Origin: Nemertoderma westbladi
Taxonomy: Eukaryota > Xenacoelomorpha > Nemertodermatida > Nemertodermatidae
Assembly (NCBI GenBank): GCA_032718475.1
Contig: JAUCBJ010006893.1
Span: 1 to 25,197, forward strand
Direction of reading: 5' to 3'
DNA length: 25,197 nucleotides
The notes beneath the pieces are model-generated. The model did not search any database, was not told the DNA's origin, and saw only the letters and a list, made by a program, of their open reading frames with translations. A program made the translations under genes and the position numbers. Shown piece by piece: positions 1-9,875 of this stretch (its first letter is position 1; every line of letters begins with the position of its first letter).

Positions 1-292
1 AACGACGACAACTATTTGCATAAATTGACCCCACCCCCTAACAGTGTCAATTCGCTAAGGCTTCGCCAACTTCGTGCTGCGCGAAGTCCCCACTTCGTGT
101 ATGAATGTACCGTTTTTGTTTTTTTAAATAGACCGTTTAAAAAGGGAGTACTGTTACTTTTCGATACATCATACATTACATTTAAAATTTGGTATCGATA
201 AGGAGATTCAAGAGGCAAAATATGAAGTTCCTTATAGATGGGTCCAGAGGATGCCGTGCGTGTATTGAATGTAATTGCTTCGAGTAAACAAT
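1..292. other. Unassigned left-edge sequence
   Basis: No convincing gene is seen here. There is a small GC-richer patch near 60-105 with short CTTCG/CGAAG inverted repeats. Short open frames run on both strands but show no recognisable protein pattern. Confidence 0.4.
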
Positions 293-502
293 AAGATATT
301 TCGCATGGTTTACCTGTTTTATTAAATTATTATTTATTTCTATTTTTGGTGCCATATTATTTGATCCATTATAGAATAAACAGAATTCAGTCTTCCTTAA
401 ATTTATTGTTAATTTAGTTTCAATCAGCCAATCAGAAACTTTCTTAGCTTGTGAGTTTACTATGTTTTGTAGCAAAGGAATATTTTTGGATGATAAAATA
501 TG
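293..502 (-). pseudogene. Reverse-transcriptase fragment of a non-LTR retrotransposon
   Basis: Read on the minus strand, this stretch gives about 70 residues of the RT region that follows the catalytic YADD box. It includes the typical V-S-D-W-L then K-L-T-I-N-L-R-K-T-E block, where the K-T pair is strongly conserved in LINE RTs. It then has an I-E-I-N-N-N-L-I stretch and ends in V-N-H-A-K-Y-L, the start of the usual K-Y-L-G-V motif. Homology stops right after K-Y-L, so the 3' part is lost or scrambled. The 5' side is cut off near 502 by a stop codon where the 18-bp tandem array begins. The first in-frame codon of the longest open stretch is TTG, so no true start exists. It is a dead fragment; its clade cannot be fixed from so little sequence. 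Confidence 0.7.
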
Positions 503-1138
503 TTAAACAGCATAAAATAGCTTAAACAGCATAAATAGGTTAAACAGCATAAAATAGCTTAAACAGCATAAATAGGTTAAACAGCATAAATAGGTTAAAC
601 AGCATAAATAGCTTAAACAGCATGAATAGGTTAAACAGCATAAATAGCTTAAACAGCTTAAATATGTTAAACAGCATAAATAGGTTAATTAAACAGCATA
701 AATAGGTTAAACAGCATAAATAGGTTAAACAGCATAAATAGGTTAAACAGCATAAATTTGTTAAACAGCATAAATAGGTTAAACAGCATAAATATGTTAA
801 ACAGCATAAATAGGTTAAACAGCACAAATGGACGTTAAACAGCATAAATAGGTTAAACAGCACAAATGGACGTTAAACAGCATAAATAGGTTAAACAGCA
901 TAAATAGGTTAAACAGCATAAATTTGTTAAACAGCATAAATAGGTTAAACAGCATAAATAGCTTAAACAGCATAAATATGTTAAACAGCATAAATAGGTT
1001 AAACAGCATAAATAGGTTAAACAGCATAAATTTGTTAAACAGCATAAATAGGTTAAACAGCATAAATAGCTTAAACAGCATAAATATGTTAAACAACATT
1101 AATAGGTTAAAGAACATAAATATGTTAAACAGGTTAAT
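498..1138. repeat. Minisatellite A, 18-bp unit (left block)
   Basis: About 35 tandem copies of ttaaacagcataaatagg, with variants ending in atg, agc or ttg and a few carrying aaaa for aaa (for example near 508 and 548). Because 18 is a multiple of three, both strands stay open as six-residue periodic peptides (L-N-S-I-N-R on plus, M-L-F-N-L-F on minus). These are by-products, not genes. The same unit in the same orientation returns at 2890-3160. Confidence 0.95.
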
Positions 1139-1142
1139 ATTT

Positions 1143-1996
1143 AAAAATATCGAGACATGAAAATATCGAGAGTAAAAATAACGCAAGTAAAAATATCGAG
1201 AGTAAAAATATCGAGTATTGAAAAATATCGAGAGTGAAAATATCGAGTGTTGAAAAATATCGAGAGTAAAAATATCGAGTGTTGAAAAATATCGAGAGTA
1301 AAAATATCGAGTGTTGAAAAATATCGAGTGTTGAAAATAACAATAATAACGAGAGTTCAAAAAATATCGAGAGTAAAAATATCGAGTGTAAAAATATCGA
1401 GAGTAAAAATATCGAGTATTGAAAAATATCGAGAGTGAAAATATCGAGTGTTGAAAAATATCGAGAGTAAAAATATCGAGTGTTGAAAAATATCGAGAGT
1501 AAAAATATCGAGTGTTGAAAAATATCGAGTGTTAAAAAATATCGAGTGTTGAAAAATATCGAGTGTTGAAAAATATCGAGTGTTGAAAAATATCGAGAGT
1601 AAAAATATCGAGTGTTGAAAAATATCGAGTGTTGAAAAATAACGATAATATCGAGTGTTGAAAAATATCGAGTGTTGAAAAATGTCGAGTGTTGAAAATA
1701 TCGAGAGTAAAAATATCGAGTGTTGAAAAATATCGAGAGTAAAACTATCGAGTGTTGAAAAATCTCGAGAGTAAAAATATCGAGAGTAAAAATATCGAGT
1801 GTTGAAAAATCTCGAGAGTAAAAATATCGAGAGTAAAAATATCGAGAGTAAAAATATCGAGTGTTGAAAAATATCGAGTGTTGAAAAATATCGAGAGTAA
1901 AATTATCGAGTGTTGAAAAATATCGAGAGTAAAAATATCGAGTGTTGAAAAATATAGAGTTTTGGAAAATATCGAGAGTAAAAATATCGATAGTAA
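1143..1996 (+). repeat. Minisatellite B, 15/17-bp units (plus orientation)
   Basis: Tandem copies of two related units, taaaaatatcgagag (15 bp) and aaaaatatcgagtgttg (17 bp), interspersed irregularly. Rare variants include ctcgag and gtcgag. AT-rich, with a TATCGA core. The inverted counterpart lies at 2443-2881. Confidence 0.95.
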
Positions 1997-2041
1997 CAAT
2001 TTTTTTAAATAAGGGTTGTATGAAAATTCTTTTTTCCTAAA

Positions 2042-2322
2042 AATGTTCTAGAACAAAAAAATGTGTTCTAGAACAAAAAATATTTATCGACATTTGGTAG
2101 CTTACACGTGTTCTATAACATTTATAAAAAGAAGTAGAAAATACTAGCTATTTAAAAAAAATTAAAAATGTGATCTAGAACTAAAAAATGTGTTCTAGAA
2201 CAAAATTAAAAATTATAATTTAATTTTAATTTTTTCTAATTTTGATATATTTATCAAAATTTATAGCTAGCACTTCTTCTATAATATTTATTAAAAAAAT
2301 AGCAAAAAGTAGCTAGTATAAT
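2042..2322. repeat. Spacer with a diverged ~120-bp direct duplication carrying GTTCTAGAAC palindromes
   Basis: The DNA between the two inverted B blocks contains two related copies, about 2042-2156 and 2168-2322. Each begins with two palindromes: gttctagaac at 2045-2054 and 2065-2074 in the first copy, gatctagaac at 2172-2181 and gttctagaac at 2192-2201 in the second. Each continues through a matching run of the type atatttatc...ttctata...agtag...ctagta. The second copy carries an extra AT-rich insertion. No gene is supported here; a minus-strand frame at 2254-2442 is not recognisable. Confidence 0.7.
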
Positions 2323-2442
2323 AAATCTGGTGAATAGGTACCCAAGGTGTATTAATGCCATTTCTTTGAACTTGCACTGTTGTAACCCATGCACTGCAAT
2401 ATTGTCCCATAATTCTAAATAAAATGCGCAAGCAAAATGCAA

Positions 2443-2881
2443 TATTTTTACTCTCGATATTTTTCAACACTCGATATTTTTCAACTCTCGATATTTTTCA
2501 ACACTCGATATTTTTCAACACTCGATATTTTTACTCTCGATATTTTTCAACACTCGATATTTTTCAACTCTCGATATTTTTCAACACTCGATATTTTTAC
2601 TCTCGATATTTTTCAACACTCGATATTTTTACTCTCAATATTTTTCAACACTCGATATTTTTCAACACTCGATATTTTTCAACACTCGATATTTTTCAAC
2701 ACTCGTGATTTTCGATATTTTTCATCTCGCGTTATTTTTACTCTCGATATTTTTTAATCACGTTAATTTTCAACACTCGTTATTTTTACTCTCGATATTT
2801 TTACTCTCGTTATTTTACTCTCGATATTTTTACTCTCGTTATTTTTACTCTCGATATTTTTCAAGTCTCGATATTTTTCAC
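2443..2881 (-). repeat. Minisatellite B, inverted block
   Basis: Tandem copies of tttttcaacactcgata and tttttactctcgata, the exact reverse complements of the B units at 1143-1996. Together the two blocks form a long inverted repeat around a spacer of about 450 bp. Copies toward the right end (2700-2880) are more diverged, with ctcgtt and ctcgcg variants. Confidence 0.95.
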
Positions 2882-2889
2882 CATTACCG

Positions 2890-3160
2890 TTAAACAGCAT
2901 AAATATGTTAAACAGCATAAATAGGTTAAACAGCATAAATATGTTAAACAGCATAAATAGGTTAAACAGCATAAATAGGTTTATACAGCATAAATATGTT
3001 AAACAGCATAAATAGGTTAAACAGCATAAATAGGTTTATACAGCATAAATAGGTTAAACAGCATAAATAGGTTAAACAGCATAAATAGGTTTATACAGCA
3101 TAAATAGGTTAAACAGCATAAATAGGTTAAACAGCATAAATATGTTAAACAGATTTAACA
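2890..3160. repeat. Minisatellite A, 18-bp unit (right block)
   Basis: About 15 further copies of ttaaacagcataaatagg, in the same orientation as the left block, with a recurrent variant in which ttaaac is replaced by tttatac. It directly follows the inverted B block. Confidence 0.95.
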
Positions 3161-3360
3161 AATAGTTGAATAGAGTTAAACAAATTTATCCGTCTAACTT
3201 AGCATCACAACCAGTATCCTATACGAATCCAATACATTTATTATACAAGTTGATATATATTTTGTATAAAGTACAAAGTGTATATATAGTACAAGTTTGT
3301 ATACATAAGTTTATATATTACAATGTACCGCCAGCAAATCTAAATCTTACAAACTTTATT

Positions 3361-3516
3361 ATGGATTACTTAGACGCAATCAAAGAGTATCCCGACTATA
3401 CCAACTGGAATGAGATCCCAGTAGATCTTCCAATCCCTTACTATGAGAATGAAGAATTTGAAGAAGATAACCCCGACGAATATACAAACGATGTTAGTTT
3501 ACTAATAATTATATAA
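3361..3516 (+). CDS. Small acidic ORF of unknown function (51 aa), uncertain
   Basis: An ATG at 3361 opens about 51 codons ending in a TAA at 3514-3516. The predicted peptide is rich in Asp, Glu, Tyr and Pro, with a strongly acidic stretch near residues 30-45 and a hydrophobic I-I-I end. Composition and codon use look less repetitive than the surrounding AT-rich DNA, so it could be a small gene or a piece of an exon. The sequence gatgttagt near 3489 could act as a splice donor, but no acceptor or partner exon is visible. No family is recognised. Longer versions that start upstream (near 3166) use a TTG codon and are not credible. Confidence 0.25.
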   Translation: MDYLDAIKEYPDYTNWNEIPVDLPIPYYENEEFEEDNPDEYTNDVSLLIII

Positions 3517-3726
3517 TTTATTTTTAATAAGAATAACAACATAATACTAATTAATGAGAAACGTAAAGATATTCATATAAATAAATAATATAGAATATAT
3601 TATGGAGATGATATTAGATAAATATTATCTATTATCTAATTATTATAAAAATAATTTAACTACCAATACCCCAATATGATAATTTCTGATAGTGTTTTCT
3701 GGGAAGTTAGTAATCCCATTTCTTCA
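3517..3726. other. AT-rich spacer with a small hairpin
   Basis: Very AT-rich DNA before array C. A perfect 9-bp inverted repeat, attagataa (3613-3621) and ttatctaat (3632-3640), could form a hairpin with a 10-nt loop. Nothing else is seen. Confidence 0.5.
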
Positions 3727-6700
3727 AAAATATAGAACAACTTGGGGGTGGAGTAGCATAAATATAGAACAACTTGGGGGTGGAGTAGCATAAATATAGA
3801 ACAACTTGGGGGTGGAGTAGCATAAAATATAGAACAACTTGGGGGTGGAGTAGCATAAATATAGAACAACTTGGGGGTGGAGTAGCATAAAATATAGAAC
3901 AACTTGGGGGTGGAGTAGCATAAAATATAGAACAACTTGGGGGTGGAGTAGCATAAATATAGAACAACTTGGGGGTGGAGTAGCATAAAATATAGAACAA
4001 CTTGGGGGTGGAGTAGCATAAATATAGAACAACTTGGGGGTGGAGTAGCATAAATATAGAACAACTTGGGGGTGGAGTAGCATAAAATATAGAACAACTT
4101 GGGGGTGGAGTAGCATAAAATATAGAACAACTTGGGGGTGGAGTAGCATAAAATATAGAACAACTTGGGGGTGGAGTAGCATAAATATAGAACAACTTGG
4201 GGGTGGAGTAGCATAAATATAGAACAACTTGGGGGTGGAGTAGCATAAATATAGAACAACTTGGGGGTGGAGTAGCATAAAATATAGAACAACTTGGGGG
4301 TGGAGTAGCATAAATATAGAACAACTTGGGGGTGGAGTAGCATAAATATAGAACAACTTGGGGGTGGAGTAGCATAAAATATAGAACAACTTGGGGGTGG
4401 AGTAGCATAAAATATAGAACAACTTGGGGGTGGAGTAGCATAAAATATAGAACAACTTGGGGGTGGAGTAGCATAAAATATAGAACAACTTGGGGGTGGA
4501 GTAGCATAAAATATAGAACAACTTGGGGGTGGAGTAGCATAAATATAGAACAACTTGGGGGTGGAGTAGCATAAAATATAGAACAACTTGGGGGTGGAGT
4601 AGCATAAATATAGAACAACTTGGGGGTGGAGTAGCATAAATATAGAACAACTTGGGGGTGGAGTAGCATAAAATATAGAACAACTTGGGGGTGGAGTAGC
4701 ATAAAATATAGAACAACTTGGGGGTGGAGTAGCATAAAATATAGAACAACTTGGGGGTGGAGTAGCATAAAATATAGAACAACTTGGGGGTGGAGTAGCA
4801 TAAATATAGAACAACTTGGGGGTGGAGTAGCATAAATATAGAACAACTTGGGGGTGGAGTAGCATAAAATATAGAACAACTTGGGGGTGGAGTAGCATAA
4901 ATATAGAACAACTTGGGGGTGGAGTAGCATAAATATAGAACAACTTGGGGGTGGAGTAGCATAAAATATAGAACAACTTGGGGGTGGAGTAGCATAAATA
5001 TAGAACAACTTGGGGGTGGAGTAGCATAAAATATAGAACAACTTGGGGGTGGAGTAGCATAAATATAGAACAACTTGGGGGTGGAGTAGCATAAAATATA
5101 GAACAACTTGGGGGTGGAGTAGCATAAATATAGAACAACTTGGGGGTGGAGTAGCATAAATATAGAACAACTTGGGGGTGGAGTAGCATAAAATATAGAA
5201 CAACTTGGGGGTGGAGTAGCATAAAATATAGAACAACTTGGGGGTGGAGTAGCATAAAATATAGAACAACTTGGGGGTGGAGTAGCATAAAATATAGAAC
5301 AACTTGGGGGTGGAGTAGCATAAATATAGAACAACTTGGGGGTGGAGTAGCATAAAATATAGAACAACTTGGGGGTGGAGTAGCATAAATATAGAACAAC
5401 TTGGGGGTGGAGTAGCATAAAATATAGAACAACTTGGGGGTGGAGTAGCATAAATATAGAACAACTTGGGGGTGGAGTAGCATAAATATAGAACAACTTG
5501 GGGGTGGAGTAGCATAAAATATAGAACAACTTGGGGGTGGAGTAGCATAAAATATAGAACAACTTGGGGGTGGAGTAGCATAAATATAGAACAACTTGGG
5601 GGTGGAGTAGCATAAAATATAGAACAACTTGGGGGTGGAGTAGCATAAATATAGAACAACTTGGGGGTGGAGTAGCATAAAATATAGAACAACTTGGGGT
5701 GGAGTAGCATAAATATAGAACAACTTGGGGGTGGAGTAGCATAAAATATAGAACAACTTGGGGGTGGAGTAGCATAAATATAGAACAACTTGGGGGTGGA
5801 GTAGCATAAAATATAGAACAACTTGGGGGTGGAGTAGCATAAAATATAGAACAACTTGGGGTGGAGTAGCATAAAATATAGAACAACTTGGGGGTGGAGT
5901 AGCATAAAATATAGAACAACTTGGGGGTGGAGTAGCATAAATATAGAACAACTTGGGGGTGGAGTAGCATAAAATATAGAACAACTTGGGGGTGGAGTAG
6001 CATAAAATATAGAACAACTTGGGGGTGGAGTAGCATAAAATATAGAACAACTTGGGGGTGGAGTAGCATAAAATATAGAACAACTTGGGGGTGGAGTAGC
6101 ATAAAATATAGAACAACTTGGGGGTGGAGTAGCATAAAATATAGAACAACTTGGGGGTGGAGTAGCATAAAATATAGAACAACTTGGGGGTGGAGTAGCA
6201 TAAATATAGAACAACTTGGGGGTGGAGTAGCATAAAATATAGAACAACTTGGGGTGGAGTAGCATAAATATAGAACAACTTGGGGGTGGAGTAGCATAAA
6301 ATATAGAACAACTTGGGGGTGGAGTAGCATAAAATATAGAACAACTTGGGGGTGGAGTAGCATAAAATATAGAACAACTTGGGGGTGGAGTAGCATAAAA
6401 TATAGAACAACTTGGGGGTGGAGTAGCATAAAATATAGAACAACTTGGGGGTGGAGTAGCATAAATATAGAACAACTTGGGGGTGGAGTAGCATAAAATA
6501 TAGAACAACTTGGGGGTGGAGTAGCATAAAATATAGAACAACTTGGGGGTGGAGTAGCATAAAATATAGAACAACTTGGGGTGGAGTAGCATAAATATAG
6601 AACAACTTGGGGGTGGAGTAGCATAAATATAGAACAACTTGGGGTGGAGTAGCATAAAATATAGAACAACTTGGGGGTGGAGTAGCATAAAATATAGAAC

Positions 6701-9437
6701 AACTTGGGGGTGGAGTAGCATAAAATATAGAACAACTTGGGGGTGGAGTAGCATAAATATAGAACAACTTGGGGGTGGAGTAGCATAAAATATAGAACAA
6801 CTTGGGGGGGGTGGGGGGGAGTAGCATAAAATATAGAACAACTTGGGGGTGGAGTAGCATAAATATAGAACAACTTGGGGGTGGAGTAGCATAAAATATA
6901 GAACAACTTGGGGGTGGAGTAGCATAAATATAGAACAACTTGGGGGTGGAGTAGCATAAAATATAGAACAACTTGGGGTGGAGTAGCATAAAATATAGAA
7001 CAACTTGGGGGTGGAGTAGCATAAAATATAGAACAACTTGGGGGTGGAGTAGCATAAAATATAGAACAACTTGGGGGTGGAGTAGCATAAATATAGAACA
7101 ACTTGGGGGTGGAGTAGCATAAAATATAGAACAACTTGGGGGGGGGGGGGGGAGTAGCATAAAATATAGAACAACTTGGGGTGGAGTAGCATAAATATAG
7201 AACAACTTGGGGGTGGAGTAGCATAAATATAGAACAACTTGGGGGTGGAGTAGCATAAAATATAGAACAACTTGGGGGTGGAGTAGCATAAAATATAGAA
7301 CAACTTGGGGGTGGAGTAGCATAAATATAGAACAACTTGGGGGTGGAGTAGCATAAAATATAGAACAACTTGGGGTGGAGTAGCATAAATATAGAACAAC
7401 TTGGGGTGGAGTAGCATAAAATATAGAACAACTTGGGGGTGGAGTAGCATAAAATATAGAACAACTTGGGGTGGAGTAGCATAAATATAGAACAACTTGG
7501 GGGTGGAGTAGCATAAAATATAGAACAACTTGGGGGTGGAGTAGCATAAATATAGAACAACTTGGGGGTGGAGTAGCATAAATATAGAACAACTTGGGGG
7601 TGGAGTAGCATAAAATATAGAACAACTTGGGGTGGAGTAGCATAAATATAGAACAACTTGGGGGTGGAGTAGCATAAAATATAGAACAACTTGGGGGTGG
7701 AGTAGCATAAAATATAGAACAACTTGGGGTGGAGTAGCATAAAATATAAAACAACTTGGGGGTGGAGTAGCATAAAATATAGAACAGCTTGGGGGTGGAG
7801 TAGCATAAATATAGAACAACTTGGGGGTGGAGTAGCATAAATATAGAACAACTTGGGGGTGGAGTAGCATAAAATATAGAACAGCTTGGGGGTGGAGTAC
7901 CATAAATATAGAACAACTTGGGGGTGGAGTAGCATAAAATATAGAACAACTTGGGGGTGGAGTAGCATAAAATATAGAACAACTTGGGGTGGAGTAGCAT
8001 AAAATATAAAACAACTTGGGGGTGGAGTAGCATAAAATATAGAACAGCTTGGGGGTGGAGTAGCATAAATATAGAACAACTTGGGGGTGGAGTACCATAA
8101 ATATAGAACAACTTGGGGGTGGAGTAGCATAAAATATAGAACAACTTGGGGGTGGAGTAGCATAAAATATAGAACAACTTGGGGTGGAGTAGCATAAAAT
8201 ATAAAACAACTTGGGGGTGGAGTAGCATAAAATATAGAACAACTTGGGGTGGAGTAGCATAAAATATAAAACAACTTGGGGGTGGAGTAGCATAAAATAT
8301 AGAACAGCTTGGGGGTGGAGTAGCATAAATATAGAACAACTTGGGGGTGGAGTACCATAAATATAGAACAACTTGGGGGTGGAGTAGCATAAAATATAGA
8401 ACAACTTGGGGGTGGAGTAGCATAAAATATAGAACAACTTGGGGTGGAGTAGCATAAAATATAAAACAACTTGGGGGTGGAGTAGCATAAAATATAGAAC
8501 AGCTTGGGGGTGGAGTAGCATAAATATAGAACAACTTGGGGGTGGAGTACCATAAATATAGAACAACTTGGGGGTGGAGTAGCATAAAATATAGAACAAC
8601 TTGGGGTGGAGTAGCATAAAATATAAAACAACTTGGGGGTGGAGTAGCATAAAATATAGAACAGCTTGGGGGTGGAGTAGCATAAATATAGAACAACTTG
8701 GGGGTGGAGTAGCATAAATATAGAACAACTTGGGGGTGGAGTACCATAAATATAGAACAAATTGGGGGAGGAGTAGCATAAATATAGAACAACTTGGGGG
8801 TGGAGTAGCATAAATATAGAACAACTTGGGGGTGGAGTAGCATAAATATAGAACAACTTGGGGGTGGAGTACCATAAATATAGAACAACTTGGGGGTGGA
8901 GTAGCATAAATATAGAACAACTTGGGGGTGGAGTAGCATAAATATAGAACAACTTGGGGGTGGAGTAGCATAAAATATAAAACAACTTGGGGGTGGAGTA
9001 GCATAAAATATAGAACAACTTGGGGGTGGAGTAGCATAAATATAGAACAACTGGGGGGTGGAGTAGCATAAATATAGAACAACTTGGGGGTGGAGTAGCA
9101 TAAATATAGAACAACTGGGGGGTGGAGTAGCATAAATATAGAACAACTTGGGGGTGGAGTAGCATAAATATAGAACAACTTGGGGGTGGAGTAGCATAAA
9201 TATAGAACAACTGGGGGGTGGAGTAGCATAAATATAGAACAACTTGGGGGTGGAGTAGCATAAATATAGAACAACTTGGGGGTGGAGTAGCATAAAATAT
9301 AAAACAACTTGGGGGTGGAGTAGCATAAAATATAAAACAACTTGGGGGTGGAGTAGCATAAAATATAGAACAACTTGGGGGTGGAGTAGCATAAATATAG
9401 AACAACTGGGGGGTGGAGTAGCATAAAATATAAAACA
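3727..9437. repeat. Giant minisatellite C, 32/33-bp unit, ~175 copies
   Basis: The unit is agcataaatatagaacaa followed by cttgggggtggagt (32 bp). A 33-bp form has aaaa instead of aaa. The two forms alternate irregularly through the array. Other variants are a one-G deletion (cttggggtgg), ataaaac for atagaac, cagctt for caactt, gtaccat for gtagcat, and ctggggggtgg. Two copies carry poly-G expansions, at 6804-6819 (8 G, T, 7 G) and 7138-7152 (15 G). The minus strand contains no stop codon in any of the three frames because the unit itself lacks one, which creates three overlapping false ORFs of about 1,900 codons. I treat the block as non-coding satellite DNA. Confidence 0.97.
7739..8760. repeat. 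Higher-order repeat inside minisatellite C
   Basis: In this part the unit variants recur in a fixed order: ataaaac unit, then cagctt unit, then a unit ending in gtaccat, then ordinary units, then a four-G unit. The ataaaac unit begins at about 7741, 8001, 8195, 8261, 8455 and 8618. The spacing of 194 bp occurs twice (six basic units), with 260, 66 and 163 bp as partial or extended forms. This is the mark of segmental duplication within the array. Confidence 0.8.
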
Positions 9438-9440
9438 AGC

Positions 9441-9782
9441 TTAATTACATCGCTATAAACAGTAAGAATTTGACCGTATCTGAGGGCATTGTATCACATA
9501 TTCATTATTATTCAGGAAAATGAGTCCTGAAAATACTCAAACACTCATACATATTCTTTCGGTTGACTCAACAGTTGTCTCTTATTTGACTCTCATTGGT
9601 TCGCTCTGTTGACTAACCTGTGGTCTCTCTGTTGTATTGTTGAAATAATTAGAAAATAGAATTTGTGAATACGATGTAAGCGGATTCAATTCCCTTGCAT
9701 TATCCACCCGAAAATGGGACCAGTGGCATTTTACCAATATAGTTGGCGATACGAGATTACCAATAATAATCTCGCCTCATAA
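9441..9782. other. Unassigned sequence between minisatellite C and the gypsy relic
   Basis: No coding pattern is seen. The stretch may hold 5' non-coding parts of the following retroelement: near 9741 there is gttggcgatacgaga, vaguely like the region after a gypsy 5' LTR. No LTR match to the candidate 3' LTR at 10999-11724 was found by eye. Confidence 0.3.
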
Positions 9783-9785
9783 CCA

Positions 9786-9875
9786 ACTCGGTTAGGTAAC
9801 CTAACTGAGTTAACCTCAGTTAGTAGGTCAACTGTAAGTAACCTAACCGGGAACCTAACTTTATTAGGTTCCCGG
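9786..9875. repeat. Cluster of nested palindromes
   Basis: Three inverted repeats are packed into 90 bp. First, aactcggttaggt and acctaactgagtt (9785-9811) form a 13-bp arm pair with one mismatch. Second, taactgag and ctcagtta overlap the right arm of the first. Third, ccgggaacctaa (9847-9858) and ttaggttcccgg (9864-9875) form a perfect 12-bp stem with loop cttta. The motif aacctaac recurs throughout. The last hairpin lies directly against the recognisable start of the integrase relic. Confidence 0.8.

Noticed and set aside
540-1360. Periodic ORFs in arrays A and B on both strands (also 2424-2972)
   Set aside because: They follow directly from repeat periods that are multiples of, or happen to avoid stops in, the reading frame. 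They have no non-repetitive part.
2254-2442. Minus-strand 62-codon ORF in the spacer
   Set aside because: No motif is recognised, part overlaps the AT-rich duplication, and there is no supporting context.
3727-9437. CRISPR-like array
   Set aside because: There are no unique spacers: units abut each other, vary by single bases, and the setting is a eukaryotic genome with retroelements.
3660-9438. Three overlapping minus-strand ORFs of about 1,900 codons
   Set aside because: All three frames are open only because the 32/33-bp unit lacks stop codons in every minus-strand frame. The peptides are simple periodic copies that switch frame with each length variant. No domain, start context or single consistent frame supports a protein.
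9738-9760. Possible primer-binding site of the gypsy element (ttggcgatacgag)
   Set aside because: Only a loose resemblance to post-LTR sequence. No LTR matching 10999-11724 lies to its left, and no tRNA match could be tested by eye.
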